Both the position numbers and the translations under genes were made by a program. The notes below the pieces were generated by a model, which was not told where the DNA came from, did not search any database, and saw nothing but the letters and a program-made list of their open reading frames with translations. A stretch of DNA of 64,000 nucleotides from an uncultured Agathobacter sp. (lineage in GTDB: Bacteria > Bacillota > Clostridia > Lachnospirales > Lachnospiraceae), in NCBI GenBank assembly GCA_934359755.1, contig CAKRLV010000011.1:6940-70939 (forward strand), read 5' to 3'. Positions 52,703 to 61,662 of this stretch are shown piece after piece; position 1 is the first letter of the stretch; each line of letters opens with the position of its first letter.

Positions 52703-54955
52703 TTAAAGACGCGCATGGCATGTTCTAGAAATAACATCAAGCTGCTGCTCTCTTGTTAAGTCGATGAACTTAACTGCATATCCAGATACACGAATTGTGA
52801 AGTTAGCATACTCTTCTTTCTCTGGATGCTCCATAGCATCTTTGAGCTTCTCAATACCAAATACGTTTACGTTGAGGTGATGAGCGCCCTGATCGAAGTA
52901 TCCGTCCATAGCCTGAACGAGGTTCTTCTTCTGCTCTTCTTCTGTATGTCCCAGAGCATCTGGGTTGATTGTCTGAGTATTTGAAATACCATCAAGTGCC
53001 CACTCATATGGAATCTTAGCAACAGAGTTAAGTGATGCAAGAAGACCATTCTGCTCTGCACCGTAAGCTGGGTTAGCTCCTGGTGAAAGTGGCTCGCCTG
53101 CTTTACGTCCGTTAGGCATTGAACCTGTAGCCTTACCATATACTACATTCGAAGTAATTGTAAGGATAGATGTTGTAGGCTCTGAACGACGGTATGTGTG
53201 ATGTTTCTTAATCTTCTCAAGGAATGTTCTAAGAAGCCATACACCGATTTCGTCAGCTCTGTCATCGTCATTACCATATTTAGGGAAATCTCCCTCTGTC
53301 TCATAATCTACTGCAAGTCCGTCTTCATCACGAATTACTTTAACCTTTGCATACTTGATAGCTGAAAGTGAGTCAATTACGTGAGAGAATCCAGCGATAC
53401 CTGTTGCGAATGTACGACGTACATCTGTATCAATGAGTGCAAGCTGTGCTGCCTCATAGTAGTATTTGTCATGCATATACTGGATAGCATTCAATGTATT
53501 TACATAGATATCAGCTAACCAATCCATCATTGCATCATACTTCTCCATAACCTCATCATAATCAAGGTACTCAGAAGTAATTGGCTGATATTTTGGTCCT
53601 ACCTGAACTTTGTTCTTCTCGTCCATACCACCATTGATAGCGTAAAGAAGACATTTTGCAAGGTTAGCTCTTGCTCCGAAGAACTGCATCTCCTTACCTG
53701 TCTGTGTAGCAGATACACAACAGCAGATAGCATAATCATCGCCCCATACCGGCTTCATAACATCATCATTCTCGTACTGAACTGAAGATGTCTTAATAGA
53801 AATAGCAGCTGCATATTTCTTGAAGTTCTCTGGAAGGTGTGATGAATATAATACTGTGATGTTTGGCTCTGGAGCTGGTCCCATGTTCTCAAGTGTATGA
53901 AGTACACGGTAGTCAGTCTTTGTAACCATAGAACGTCCATCTACGCCGATACCAGCAAGGTCGATTGTAGCCCATACTGGATCTCCTGAGAATAACTGGT
54001 TGTAAGACTCGCAACGAGCAAACTTAACCATTCTAAACTTAAGTACCATATGGTCGATAAGCTCCTGCGCCTCTTTCTCTGTAAGAATTCCTTTCTTAAT
54101 ATCTCTCTCAATATAGATATCAAGGAATGTACAAACACGTCCGATTGACATAGCAGCACCGTTCTGTGTCTTGATTGCTGCAAGATATCCGAAGTATGTC
54201 CACTGTACAGCTTCCTGTGCATTAGTAGCTGGCTTTGAAATATCAAATCCGTATAATGCTGCCATCTCTTTCATTCCCTTAAGGGCTTTAATCTGCTCTG
54301 TAAGTTCTTCTCTCTGACGGATAACTTCACCCTTCATAGAACCAGAACCACATACTGACTTGTCTTCCTCTTTCCATGCGATAAGCTGATCAATACCATA
54401 AAGGGCAACTCTACGGTAATCACCTACGATACGTCCACGTCCGTATGTATCTGGAAGACCTGTAATAATCTTATTCTTTCTGACAGCTCTCATCTCTGGT
54501 GTATAAACATCGAAAACTGCCTGGTTGTGTGTTTTATGGTAAACTGTGAAGATTTTGTGGAGCTCTGGATTTGGAGTATATCCATACTCTGTAAGCGCTT
54601 TCTCTGCCATCTGAATTCCACCATAAGGCATGAATGCTCTCTTAAGTGGCTTATCAGTCTGAAGACCTACTATCTTCTCTAAGCTTTTAAGTTCAGGATC
54701 AATGTATCCTGCCTCATGAGATGTAAGTGAAGATACAATATCTGTATCCATATCAAGAACGCCGCCATTTGCACGCTCTTCTTTCTGTAACTTCTGTACT
54801 GCATCCCAAAGCTTATTAGTAGCATCTGTTGGTCCCTCTAAGAAGCTCTCATCCCCATCATATGGAGCATAGTTCTTCTGGATGAAATCACGTACATTGA
54901 TTTCTTCTTTCCAGAGTCTTCCCTCGAAACCATCCCACTGATCAAAATTAATCAT
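52703..54955 (-). CDS. pflB: Formate C-acetyltransferase (pyruvate formate-lyase)
   Basis: A 750-residue glycyl radical enzyme converting pyruvate and CoA to acetyl-CoA and formate, central to anaerobic sugar fermentation. The active-site cysteines are in [12 protein letters not shown] (411-413), and the radical glycine is in RVSGYAVKF near residue 725. Length matches the family. ATG 54955 follows AGGAG; eight further in-frame codons upstream are not needed. It has a strong promoter and a long leader with a hairpin. The activase gene follows. Confidence 0.97.
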   Translation of the reverse strand: MINFDQWDGFEGRLWKEEINVRDFIQKNYAPYDGDESFLEGPTDATNKLWDAVQKLQKEERANGGVLDMDTDIVSSLTSHEAGYIDPELKSLEKIVGLQTDKPLKRAFMPYGGIQMAEKALTEYGYTPNPELHKIFTVYHKTHNQAVFDVYTPEMRAVRKNKIITGLPDTYGRGRIVGDYRRVALYGIDQLIAWKEEDKSVCGSGSMKGEVIRQREELTEQIKALKGMKEMAALYGFDISKPATNAQEAVQWTYFGYLAAIKTQNGAAMSIGRVCTFLDIYIERDIKKGILTEKEAQELIDHMVLKFRMVKFARCESYNQLFSGDPVWATIDLAGIGVDGRSMVTKTDYRVLHTLENMGPAPEPNITVLYSSHLPENFKKYAAAISIKTSSVQYENDDVMKPVWGDDYAICCCVSATQTGKEMQFFGARANLAKCLLYAINGGMDEKNKVQVGPKYQPITSEYLDYDEVMEKYDAMMDWLADIYVNTLNAIQYMHDKYYYEAAQLALIDTDVRRTFATGIAGFSHVIDSLSAIKYAKVKVIRDEDGLAVDYETEGDFPKYGNDDDRADEIGVWLLRTFLEKIKKHHTYRRSEPTTSILTITSNVVYGKATGSMPNGRKAGEPLSPGANPAYGAEQNGLLASLNSVAKIPYEWALDGISNTQTINPDALGHTEEEQKKNLVQAMDGYFDQGAHHLNVNVFGIEKLKDAMEHPEKEEYANFTIRVSGYAVKFIDLTREQQLDVISRTCHARL

Positions 54956-54998
54956 GATAATCTCCTCTCTTACTTTCAATTAGACATCTCTATCTCGT

Positions 54999-55061
54999 GT
55001 TAGAATAATCAAACTATTTTCTAACCAACATCAGAATACATGAATCCCACTTTTATGTCAA
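54999..55061 (-). promoter_or_regulatory. pflB promoter and leader hairpin
   Basis: TTGACA (55061-55056), 17-bp spacer ending in TG, TATTCT (55038-55033). Just downstream GTTAGAA and TTCTAAC (54999-55025) form a hairpin in the leader. Confidence 0.8.
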
Positions 55062-55093
55062 TATTTTTTACAAGTGTTTAAAAACAAAAACAA

Positions 55094-55143
55094 AAAAAAT
55101 CCCGTATGTAATAATTTTTATCATTTAACTATTACATACGGAA
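55094..55143 (-). terminator. Terminator of the CheX-receiver gene
   Basis: CCGTATGTAATA pairs with TATTACATACGG; TTTTTTTT follows on the minus strand after GGGA. Confidence 0.85.
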
Positions 55144-55150
55144 TTATAAA

Positions 55151-56452
55151 CTATTTCACCAATTCATTCAGACTGTTTATAACCTCTTCTCCATTAAATG
55201 GCTTTGTAATAAAAAGCCTGGCACCAATCTTAAGAGCCTCCATAAGTCTTTCTCTCTGACCTGCTGCTGTAATCATGGCAACTTTTGCATCAGCATCATA
55301 GCCAATTATATTCTTAAGTGATTCCACTCCGTCCATTACAGGCATTGTCACATCAAGTGTCACAATATCAGGTGAAAGTTCCTTATACATCTCAAAACCT
55401 TCTTTACCATCTGCTGCCTCTCCGACAACATGAAAACCATTGCTCGTAAGAAGTTCTATCAACACTTTCCTGATTAAAGCTGAATCATCAACAACAAGCA
55501 CGCTTGTCTTACCCTCGGCCTGACTGTTAATTTCTCTCTTCTTTACAGCAATCGCATGCGCCTTTTCGCCTGGAACAAACTCAGTCCCAGTCGAAATAAC
55601 AAGATCGATTGCAGCACCATCGATATATACCGGCATAACATATGCTGTTCCAGTACTTTTCTGATTGAGATATACCCCTGGTGGTTCCATATCGATAAAT
55701 GAACCTTTCTCACTTAATACAGATGCTAAAAGACCATTATTCAAATTGGCAAATTCACAAACCGCATCATATATCTCATCACTGCCTGAAATAGTAACTC
55801 CCTTTGCATACCCCTTTGCAAGGTTTGTAATTCCATCAAGTTCATCAGTTGTTCCAAAACCGATATATATATTCTTATCGCCCTTAGCCCACTGTCCTGC
55901 AAGCATACTATATGAATAATCAACAACTTTCTTCATTCTTCCAAAATAGAAATCCGATGTAACAAAACGTGTAAGATTACGCATAACAAGGCTTGCCATA
56001 TCTGTAATGGCAGCATCACGAACTATTGCATACAGTGAAATAATTGTATCTAAATCATCTTTCTTTAAAGCGTTAAGTTCTTCATCGGTAAATCCATTGG
56101 CTTTCTTAAATCCATCAAGATGTTTCTCGATGTCTCCCATTGCGATTCCAGCTTTGTCAGTAAGTATCTGATAATACTTCATCGCTGAATCGCCCTGTTT
56201 CTTGATAATATCTGAAATCTGTTCTTCTGTTAAATATCCCAGTTCCACAGCAATATCACCAAATCTTCTATCCTGCTGCGTCTGTGCATGATTAATTTCT
56301 TCTGCTTTAGCTTCATCTATAAGTCCATCTGCAATGGCGATAGTTCCCATTTTTACTCTGGTATCCTGCATCTCCTTCTGAAAAGCCACTTTCTGCTCTT
56401 CTGTAATAACTGATTTTTCTACAAGATAACTACCAAATAACTGTATAAACAT
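55151..56452 (-). CDS. Chemotaxis-like fusion: MshEN-like, CheX-like phosphatase and receiver domain
   Basis: A 433-residue soluble protein. The N-terminus (residues about 1-90; EKSVITEEQKVAFQKEM and ELGYLTEEQISDIIKKQ) has paired helical motifs like the MshEN/GspE-N domain, which in other proteins binds cyclic di-GMP. The middle (about 140-300) resembles CheX/CheC phosphatases (TDMASLVMRNLTRF, TGTAYVMPVYIDG). The C-terminal receiver domain (about 314-433) has VVDDSALIRK, the phospho-acceptor Asp in VTLDVTMPVMDG, and ITKPF with the conserved lysine. It may link phosphotransfer and c-di-GMP to motility. ATG 56452 follows GGAGGG. A single-gene unit. Confidence 0.8.
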   Translation of the reverse strand: MFIQLFGSYLVEKSVITEEQKVAFQKEMQDTRVKMGTIAIADGLIDEAKAEEINHAQTQQDRRFGDIAVELGYLTEEQISDIIKKQGDSAMKYYQILTDKAGIAMGDIEKHLDGFKKANGFTDEELNALKKDDLDTIISLYAIVRDAAITDMASLVMRNLTRFVTSDFYFGRMKKVVDYSYSMLAGQWAKGDKNIYIGFGTTDELDGITNLAKGYAKGVTISGSDEIYDAVCEFANLNNGLLASVLSEKGSFIDMEPPGVYLNQKSTGTAYVMPVYIDGAAIDLVISTGTEFVPGEKAHAIAVKKREINSQAEGKTSVLVVDDSALIRKVLIELLTSNGFHVVGEAADGKEGFEMYKELSPDIVTLDVTMPVMDGVESLKNIIGYDADAKVAMITAAGQRERLMEALKIGARLFITKPFNGEEVINSLNELVK

Positions 56453-56604
56453 TTTGCCCTCCAATCATTATCTCATGTATAGTACTATGTTACTGCAAAA
56501 GCAATGAAAACACAACCTTTTTTTGTGCAAAACATATAATTTTTTTGATTATATGCTCGTTTTGTTATAATTTTTATCACTTACGCGCAAAAACACAAAA
56601 ACAA

Positions 56605-57807
56605 TTATAAAAATTTAGACTTTTGCTGTGCGCCATAGATACAACTGCCACCATTTACTATGTAAGCAATGCTGCACACCAGCAAAAATGCAAGTGCATT
56701 ATCCGCGCCAAAAACTTCTATTCCGATTAAAAAAGAGGCGATAACAGTATTAGTAGCACTTCCAAAAACTGCGGCATACCCCAATGTTGCACATGCTACT
56801 GGCGAAATTCCTGCTATCTGTCCAAGTATAAATCCGAGTGACGCTCCTATTGAAAAAAGCGGCGTAACCTCGCCTCCCTGAAATCCAATCGATAATGTAA
56901 TAACTGTAAATACTAATTTCAGCACCCAGTCAAAAGCGAAAATTTCTCCATCGCCAAATGACTGTGATATCAGATTTGTTCCAAGACCGCAGTATCGTCC
57001 ATTCCACATAAGCAAAAGGCATATTGCAAGCGGTATTGATACCAATCCGATTCTCTTATATGGATTTGTTATTTTTGAAGCCATAAATGCTTTTGTATTT
57101 TTAAGAAATACTGCAAAAATTTTCCCTGTAATTCCAAATACTATCCCAAGTAAAACAATCCAGAAAAACGTCTTCGGCTCCGCCAATGAGAAACTTGTCT
57201 TTACTGGCACCTGGAATTTTTCAAGTCCCAGTGCATGCGAAACTTCCGACGCTGTAAATGCTGCCACGATTGCTGGCAGAAATGCCTCATATGCCATTTT
57301 TCCAGCTACTATAACCTCCATTGAAAAAAATACAGCAGCAAACGGTGTCTGAAACAATCCTCCAAATCCTGCTGCCATTCCTGCAATCAGTAGTATCCTT
57401 TCATCACATGGCAAATGTAACTTGCGCGCCACTCCATGCGATAGCGTCGCACCAATCTGAACAGCTACTCCCTCACGACCTGCGCTTCCACCAAACAGAT
57501 GTGTAATCCATGTGCCAAGCATAACAAGCGGTATCAGCGCCAATGGTATAGAATCTCTTTTTCTCTGAACCGTCTCCAGCACCAGCGTCATTCCTTTTAA
57601 ACTTTCCTCATTGAAATGGTGATACATCCATGTGATAAAAAGTCCTGCCACCGGCAAAAATATAACTAATGGAAGAATGTATTTTCCACGTATGTCCGTA
57701 ATCCAGAGTAGCCCACGTCCAAATAGCGCATCTATTGTGCCTACCAAAACGCCCAGAATCAATGCATAAATTAAGTATATAAGATTTTGCTTAATTTTTA
57801 TTTTCAT
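56605..57807 (-). CDS. CLC-family anion transporter, probably fluoride-type
   Basis: A 400-residue CLC protein with ten or more membrane helices. The selectivity motifs differ from chloride channels: GSAGREGV replaces GKEGP, a Met (KGMTLVLE) stands where GSGIP serine is expected, and GGEVTPLF replaces the GxFxP region. These resemble the CLC-F fluoride/proton antiporters (family knowledge, recalled from motifs). No fluoride riboswitch was seen upstream. ATG 57807 follows GGGAGC. It starts 2 bp after the GNAT gene stop, in one operon. Confidence 0.82.
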   Translation of the reverse strand: MKIKIKQNLIYLIYALILGVLVGTIDALFGRGLLWITDIRGKYILPLVIFLPVAGLFITWMYHHFNEESLKGMTLVLETVQRKRDSIPLALIPLVMLGTWITHLFGGSAGREGVAVQIGATLSHGVARKLHLPCDERILLIAGMAAGFGGLFQTPFAAVFFSMEVIVAGKMAYEAFLPAIVAAFTASEVSHALGLEKFQVPVKTSFSLAEPKTFFWIVLLGIVFGITGKIFAVFLKNTKAFMASKITNPYKRIGLVSIPLAICLLLMWNGRYCGLGTNLISQSFGDGEIFAFDWVLKLVFTVITLSIGFQGGEVTPLFSIGASLGFILGQIAGISPVACATLGYAAVFGSATNTVIASFLIGIEVFGADNALAFLLVCSIAYIVNGGSCIYGAQQKSKFL

Positions 57808-57809
57808 TT

Positions 57810-58367
57810 TTACAGCTCCCACTCTCCAAATTTAACATCAGCCGTATTTTCTTTGTGTTCGCCAATCATTTTTTCCATCCAGATCATGTCATACCATTGT
57901 CCGAATTTGTATCCACTCTGATGAAATGTTCCGACCAGATCAAATCCCATTTTATTATGGAAGAAATAGCTGTCATTTGTCAGATGTTCATCATCCTCTT
58001 TTGCCCAGGCAATACATGCGTTCATGTTCAAAATCCCCATATTTTTCAAGGACTTTTCAAGCTGCTCATATAACAATCTGCCGGTGCCAGTTCTTCTTAC
58101 GTCTTTCTTTATATAAATAGTAGTCTCAACAGACCAGTCATATGCCGCTCTTCCTTTGAAGGCTGCCGCATATGCATAGCCAATTATCTGTCCGTCTTTT
58201 ATTGCTTTGATATATGGATATCTGGAAGATATCTGTTCTATTCTCGTCTTAAATTCTTCAATCGTCGGGACTTCATATTCGAATGATATTGCTGTGTCTG
58301 TGACGTATGGAGCATATATGTCGAGTAATTCTTCTGCATCTTCTATTGTTGCTTTTTCTATAATCAT
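57810..58367 (-). CDS. GNAT acetyltransferase (phosphinothricin acetyltransferase-like)
   Basis: A 185-residue GNAT enzyme. The acetyl-CoA loop is VRRTGTGRLLYEQL, with ETTIYIKKD before it and FHNKMGFDLVGTFHQSGYKFGQWYDMIWMEK as the C-terminal signature of the Pat/YncA group, which acetylates amino groups on small molecules. The natural substrate is unknown. I start at ATG 58367 (MIIEKATIED, the family start); an ATG at 58379 is possible. It is the first gene of the operon with the CLC transporter. Confidence 0.85.
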   Translation of the reverse strand: MIIEKATIEDAEELLDIYAPYVTDTAISFEYEVPTIEEFKTRIEQISSRYPYIKAIKDGQIIGYAYAAAFKGRAAYDWSVETTIYIKKDVRRTGTGRLLYEQLEKSLKNMGILNMNACIAWAKEDDEHLTNDSYFFHNKMGFDLVGTFHQSGYKFGQWYDMIWMEKMIGEHKENTADVKFGEWEL

Positions 58368-58429
58368 TTGAAACACCATCCAATATTTTTTCACATTATT
58401 TCACAATTTTCCTCTAACTTCAATACAAA

Positions 58430-59257
58430 TTTCTGTTTACATGATTTGCATTCTTTGCACTTTGAGTGTATGATGCTTTGCACTTCAAGGGTGTTGGATG
58501 TCGGCATAGCATGTACGATATTCCTCAGAAAAAAATACGGAATCAACCCCGAGGTCGATTGAGGATAGGTTATTTCAATTTGTTACTCTGTGGTGTTTGC
58601 TTTACGTAATGGAACCTCGGTGTAGTCCGTATTTGTTTTCTTCGGAACACATACATGCTCTCCGACATCTATGTTGTGTAGTGCAAAGCAATTTCAGGTT
58701 GTGAAGTGCGAAGAATGTAAATCATGTATAGACTCATGCAGGATTATGTTGAGATTTACTTTACAGACTTATATTAAAGTTATTTATAGAATATACGTAC
58801 ATATGAAATTATTAATAATCTATACTCCAATATTTAATTTTTTATAATTACAATCATAATTATGTTATGTTGTGATTGAATTGCTAATTAGAAATAGGAA
58901 TGAGGTGGCAATTTGATATTTGGGGGATGGTGCAAAGCCTTCATTATAATCAAGGCGGGGCTATGGTATATTTTGTAAGCGACTCCGCAGTGTTTAGATA
59001 GTCTTAATAATTCGTTCATAGCCAGCGGGAATTTGCCATGGACGGCAAATTCAGCGAATATGAGCCAGGACGGCGAATATGAGCGACGCGTTACTTATCA
59101 TAATTTTTTATCGAATTATTTAGAGTATCTTAACACGAGGACTTGGAACGCACAAAATATACCATATCCCCACCTTAGATTATATTTGTAGATTTAAAAT
59201 CCATCCCCTCGAATAAATAATCACTACCTCATTCCGAGCCACAACCCAAACAGGAAT
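58430..59257. repeat. 828-bp structured non-coding repeat, copy A
   Basis: Fills most of the 970-bp gap between the GNAT and xth genes. A direct copy (B) lies at 63107-63934. The ends are imperfect inverted repeats (ATTTCTGTTT and AAACAGGAAT). Module 1 (about 58436-58730) and module 2 (about 58898-59245) each fold as one long imperfect hairpin, joined by a variable AT-rich linker. No open reading frame is conserved. The class is not one I can name: MITE-like element or large structured RNA. Confidence 0.85.
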
Positions 59258-59337
59258 ATGTAATCATGTAAAAAAGATTTGAAATAAAGCCAATCATATT
59301 TTATGATATACTTACTTAATATTTAGGAGGAACACAT

Positions 59338-60093
59338 ATGAAATTCATTTCCTGGAATGTCAATGGATTGCGCGCTTGCGTCCAAAAAGGCTTTCTCGAT
59401 TTTTTTAACGAAATAGACGCTGATTTCTTCTGTATACAGGAATCAAAACTACAGGAGGGGCAGATTAATCTTGACCTGCCTGGTTATCACCAGTATTGGA
59501 ATTATGCTGAGAAAAAGGGATATTCTGGCACTGCTATTTTCACCAGACACGAGCCGGTTTCTGTCTCATATGGTATTGGTATTGAAGAACATGATAAAGA
59601 AGGACGTGTTATAACTCTCGAATATGATGATTTTTATCTGGTTACATGCTACACTCCAAACTCACAAAATGAGCTTGCCAGACTTCCATATCGAATGACC
59701 TGGGAGGATGCTTTTCGTGGCTATCTACAGTCTCTTGACGCTAAGAAGCCTGTTGTTTTGTGTGGTGATTTGAATGTAGCCCACAACGAGATTGATTTGA
59801 AAAATCCTAAAACCAATCGCAAAAATGCTGGTTTTACGGACGATGAACGTGCCAAAATGACTGAACTGCTTGCTGCTGGATTTACTGACACTTTCAGATA
59901 TTTTTATCCGGATGCGGAGGGCATTTATTCGTGGTGGTCTTACCGTTTTAAAGCACGCGAGAAAAATGCTGGATGGCGTATTGATTATTTCATTACTTCA
60001 AAACGCATCGATGACAAACTGCAAAAAGCAGCAATCCACACCGACGTACTCGGTTCGGACCACTGCCCTGTTGAGGTTGATATAGAATTATAA
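59338..60093 (+). CDS. xth: Exodeoxyribonuclease III / AP endonuclease
   Basis: A 251-residue Mg-dependent DNA-repair nuclease that cuts at abasic sites. Catalytic blocks are SWNVNGLRA, IQESKLQ (metal Glu), YTPNSQNELARLPYR (catalytic Tyr region), GDLNVAHNEIDL (Asp/Asn) and GSDHCPV (His). AGGAGGA precedes ATG 59338. Monocistronic, just after repeat copy A. Confidence 0.96.
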   Translation: MKFISWNVNGLRACVQKGFLDFFNEIDADFFCIQESKLQEGQINLDLPGYHQYWNYAEKKGYSGTAIFTRHEPVSVSYGIGIEEHDKEGRVITLEYDDFYLVTCYTPNSQNELARLPYRMTWEDAFRGYLQSLDAKKPVVLCGDLNVAHNEIDLKNPKTNRKNAGFTDDERAKMTELLAAGFTDTFRYFYPDAEGIYSWWSYRFKAREKNAGWRIDYFITSKRIDDKLQKAAIHTDVLGSDHCPVEVDIEL

Positions 60094-60146
60094 TTTGATT
60101 ATTTAGATATTTTTAATCGTAAAACGAATTTCTAATTCAAAATTCA

Positions 60147-60274
60147 AAAAACTGATACACTATGTATTTTACTTAATATATTTATGCCATATATTCACAA
60201 TGTATTTATGGCATATATTCCAGATGCATTTATGGCATATATATCTGATGTATTTTACATAGTGTGTCAGTTTT
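60147..60274. terminator. Long bidirectional hairpin between xth and the DUF2812 gene
   Basis: AAAACTGATACACTATGTA (60148-60166) pairs with TACATAGTGTGTCAGTTTT (60256-60274). Between the arms lie three copies of TTTATGGCATATAT-like sequence, one with the variant TTTATGCCATATAT. It probably stops both converging transcripts. Confidence 0.75.
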
Positions 60275-60352
60275 ATAATTCATAACATTTCCCTATAAAA
60301 TTTTAAATAATGTATCTGCTTTTCTGTGGCTTTTAAGCGTTTCCTGTGACGT

Positions 60353-60910
60353 TTACATATCATATTTCTTTTTCAATCTTGAAAATCCAGACATACATCT
60401 TGCAATTAAATAAACATAGATTACAAGTAAAGCCACTAGAATTGCGAATAATACATTAGATGCAACATTTGTATAATTCTGTTGAAAAACTCTCATCGCT
60501 GCCGGAATTGTGATGCACAAAAATATTGCCAAAACAGGCAGCATTTTTCTTTGCATGATACGTCTCATCATGTCCATTCTCGACTGGTTATCACTGAATA
60601 TATCCTCATCTTCCGCTGACGAATCTTCTTTTGCCTCTTTGCAGAAATAACTATATTCATTCAGATCCTGTATGTATTCCCATCCATAATCTTTGTACAT
60701 CTGCAGATAGCTGCTTCTATCTTCCTTTTTCGATGGGTTAAAATCAAGTCTGTACACCATATTAATCGGCCTTGATTTTCTGAAAGAATATATTCCTGGA
60801 ACAGTAACTCTTTCAAAAATATATCCCTTCTTTGCCATATCGTTTAAGTATTTTTCTTCTTCTTCATACTCGCTTAAAACAAAAAAATGAAACTCTTTTT
60901 TATCTGACAT
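60353..60910 (-). CDS. DUF2812 membrane protein
   Basis: A 185-residue protein of the DUF2812 family: a soluble N-terminus (EKYLNDMAKKGYIFERVTVPGIYSFRK, then YRLDFNPSKKEDRSSYLQMYKDYGWEYI) and two membrane helices near residues 125-142 and 152-170. These proteins are nearly always paired with PadR regulators, as here, where padR ends 2 bp upstream. The function is unknown; an envelope-stress role is an inference from the pairing. Confidence 0.88.
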   Translation of the reverse strand: MSDKKEFHFFVLSEYEEEEKYLNDMAKKGYIFERVTVPGIYSFRKSRPINMVYRLDFNPSKKEDRSSYLQMYKDYGWEYIQDLNEYSYFCKEAKEDSSAEDEDIFSDNQSRMDMMRRIMQRKMLPVLAIFLCITIPAAMRVFQQNYTNVASNVLFAILVALLVIYVYLIARCMSGFSRLKKKYDM

Positions 60911-60912
60911 TG

Positions 60913-61224
60913 CTATTCTCCCTTACTATTTCGGTACAACCTTTCAATTCGCTTCAACTCCAATGCCAGAACTTCGCGTCCTAAATCCGTGATAATGTAG
61001 GATTTCCTCTTTTCCTCTTCCTTTACAAACCTGATAAGGCCATCTTTCTCCATCTTCGATAATGTTCCATACATGGTTCCTGGGCTGATTGAGACTTCAC
61101 CATCTGTCATCTCTTTTACTTTGAGTCCAATATTATAGCCATGCATCTCCTCCTGAAGGCAGAAAAGTATATAGAATCCTGTTTCTGTCATTGGTACATA
61201 AACTTTTTTAATATGCGCATCCAT
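60913..61224 (-). CDS. PadR-family transcriptional regulator
   Basis: A 103-residue PadR winged-helix repressor: TETGFYILFCLQEEMHGYNIG, ISPGTMYGTLSKMEKDGLI and the wing KRKSYIITDLGREVLALE, with a short C-terminal helix (PadR-s2 type). It is co-transcribed with the DUF2812 gene. The promoter is overlaid by a large inverted repeat, indicating autorepression. ATG 61224 follows AAGAGGG. Confidence 0.92.
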   Translation of the reverse strand: MDAHIKKVYVPMTETGFYILFCLQEEMHGYNIGLKVKEMTDGEVSISPGTMYGTLSKMEKDGLIRFVKEEEKRKSYIITDLGREVLALELKRIERLYRNSKGE

Positions 61225-61294
61225 TATTAATAATCCCTCTTAAGTACAATAATCCTGCAAATCACGTCTGAATGAGGTTTAATATTGTACATCT

Positions 61295-61353
61295 CACTGT
61301 GATATATCGAGCTTCGATATACGCAATATATCACAGTGCGATATATATGTCAA
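61295..61353 (-). promoter_or_regulatory. padR promoter with overlapping palindromic operator
   Basis: TTGACA (61353-61348), 17-bp spacer, TATATT (61330-61325). Outer arms CACTGTGATATAT (61295-61307) and ATATATCACAGTG (61326-61338) are perfect inverted repeats, and an inner palindrome TATATCGA/TCGATATA lies between them. The right arm covers the -10 box. Confidence 0.85.
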
Positions 61354-61662
61354 CCAAATTTATGATACTTTATATCATCCATTTCTTTGTACCATTCATT
61401 TCTTTGCACCATTCATTTCTTTGCACCATTCATTTCTTTGTACCATTCATTTGTTTATACCATTCATTTGTTTATATCTCTCATTTCTTTGTAGCATATA
61501 AATTTCCGCAGTTCTTGAACATTTGTACATTTTAGATATTCATATACAAACTTTAGATATTGGCAGCCCTTGAAACTCGGCAGATATCATGCTACTATAT
61601 ATAATTAGCGCACTAAATATTAGTGTTGCTATTACACAAAATAAATACAGATTGGAGAAACT
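61354..61662. repeat. padR-MATE gap with a 17-bp minisatellite
   Basis: About 61374-61496 holds some seven copies of a 17-bp unit (ACCATTCATTTCTTTGC), starting at 61391, 61408, 61425, 61442 and 61459 for the clearest ones. The remaining sequence holds only the presumed MATE promoter, which I could not pin down. Confidence 0.88.

Noticed and set aside
58368..58562. Short frames in the 828-bp repeats (also at 63656-63868)
   Set aside because: The frames are not conserved as start-to-stop units between the two copies, while the paired structure is; treated as non-coding.
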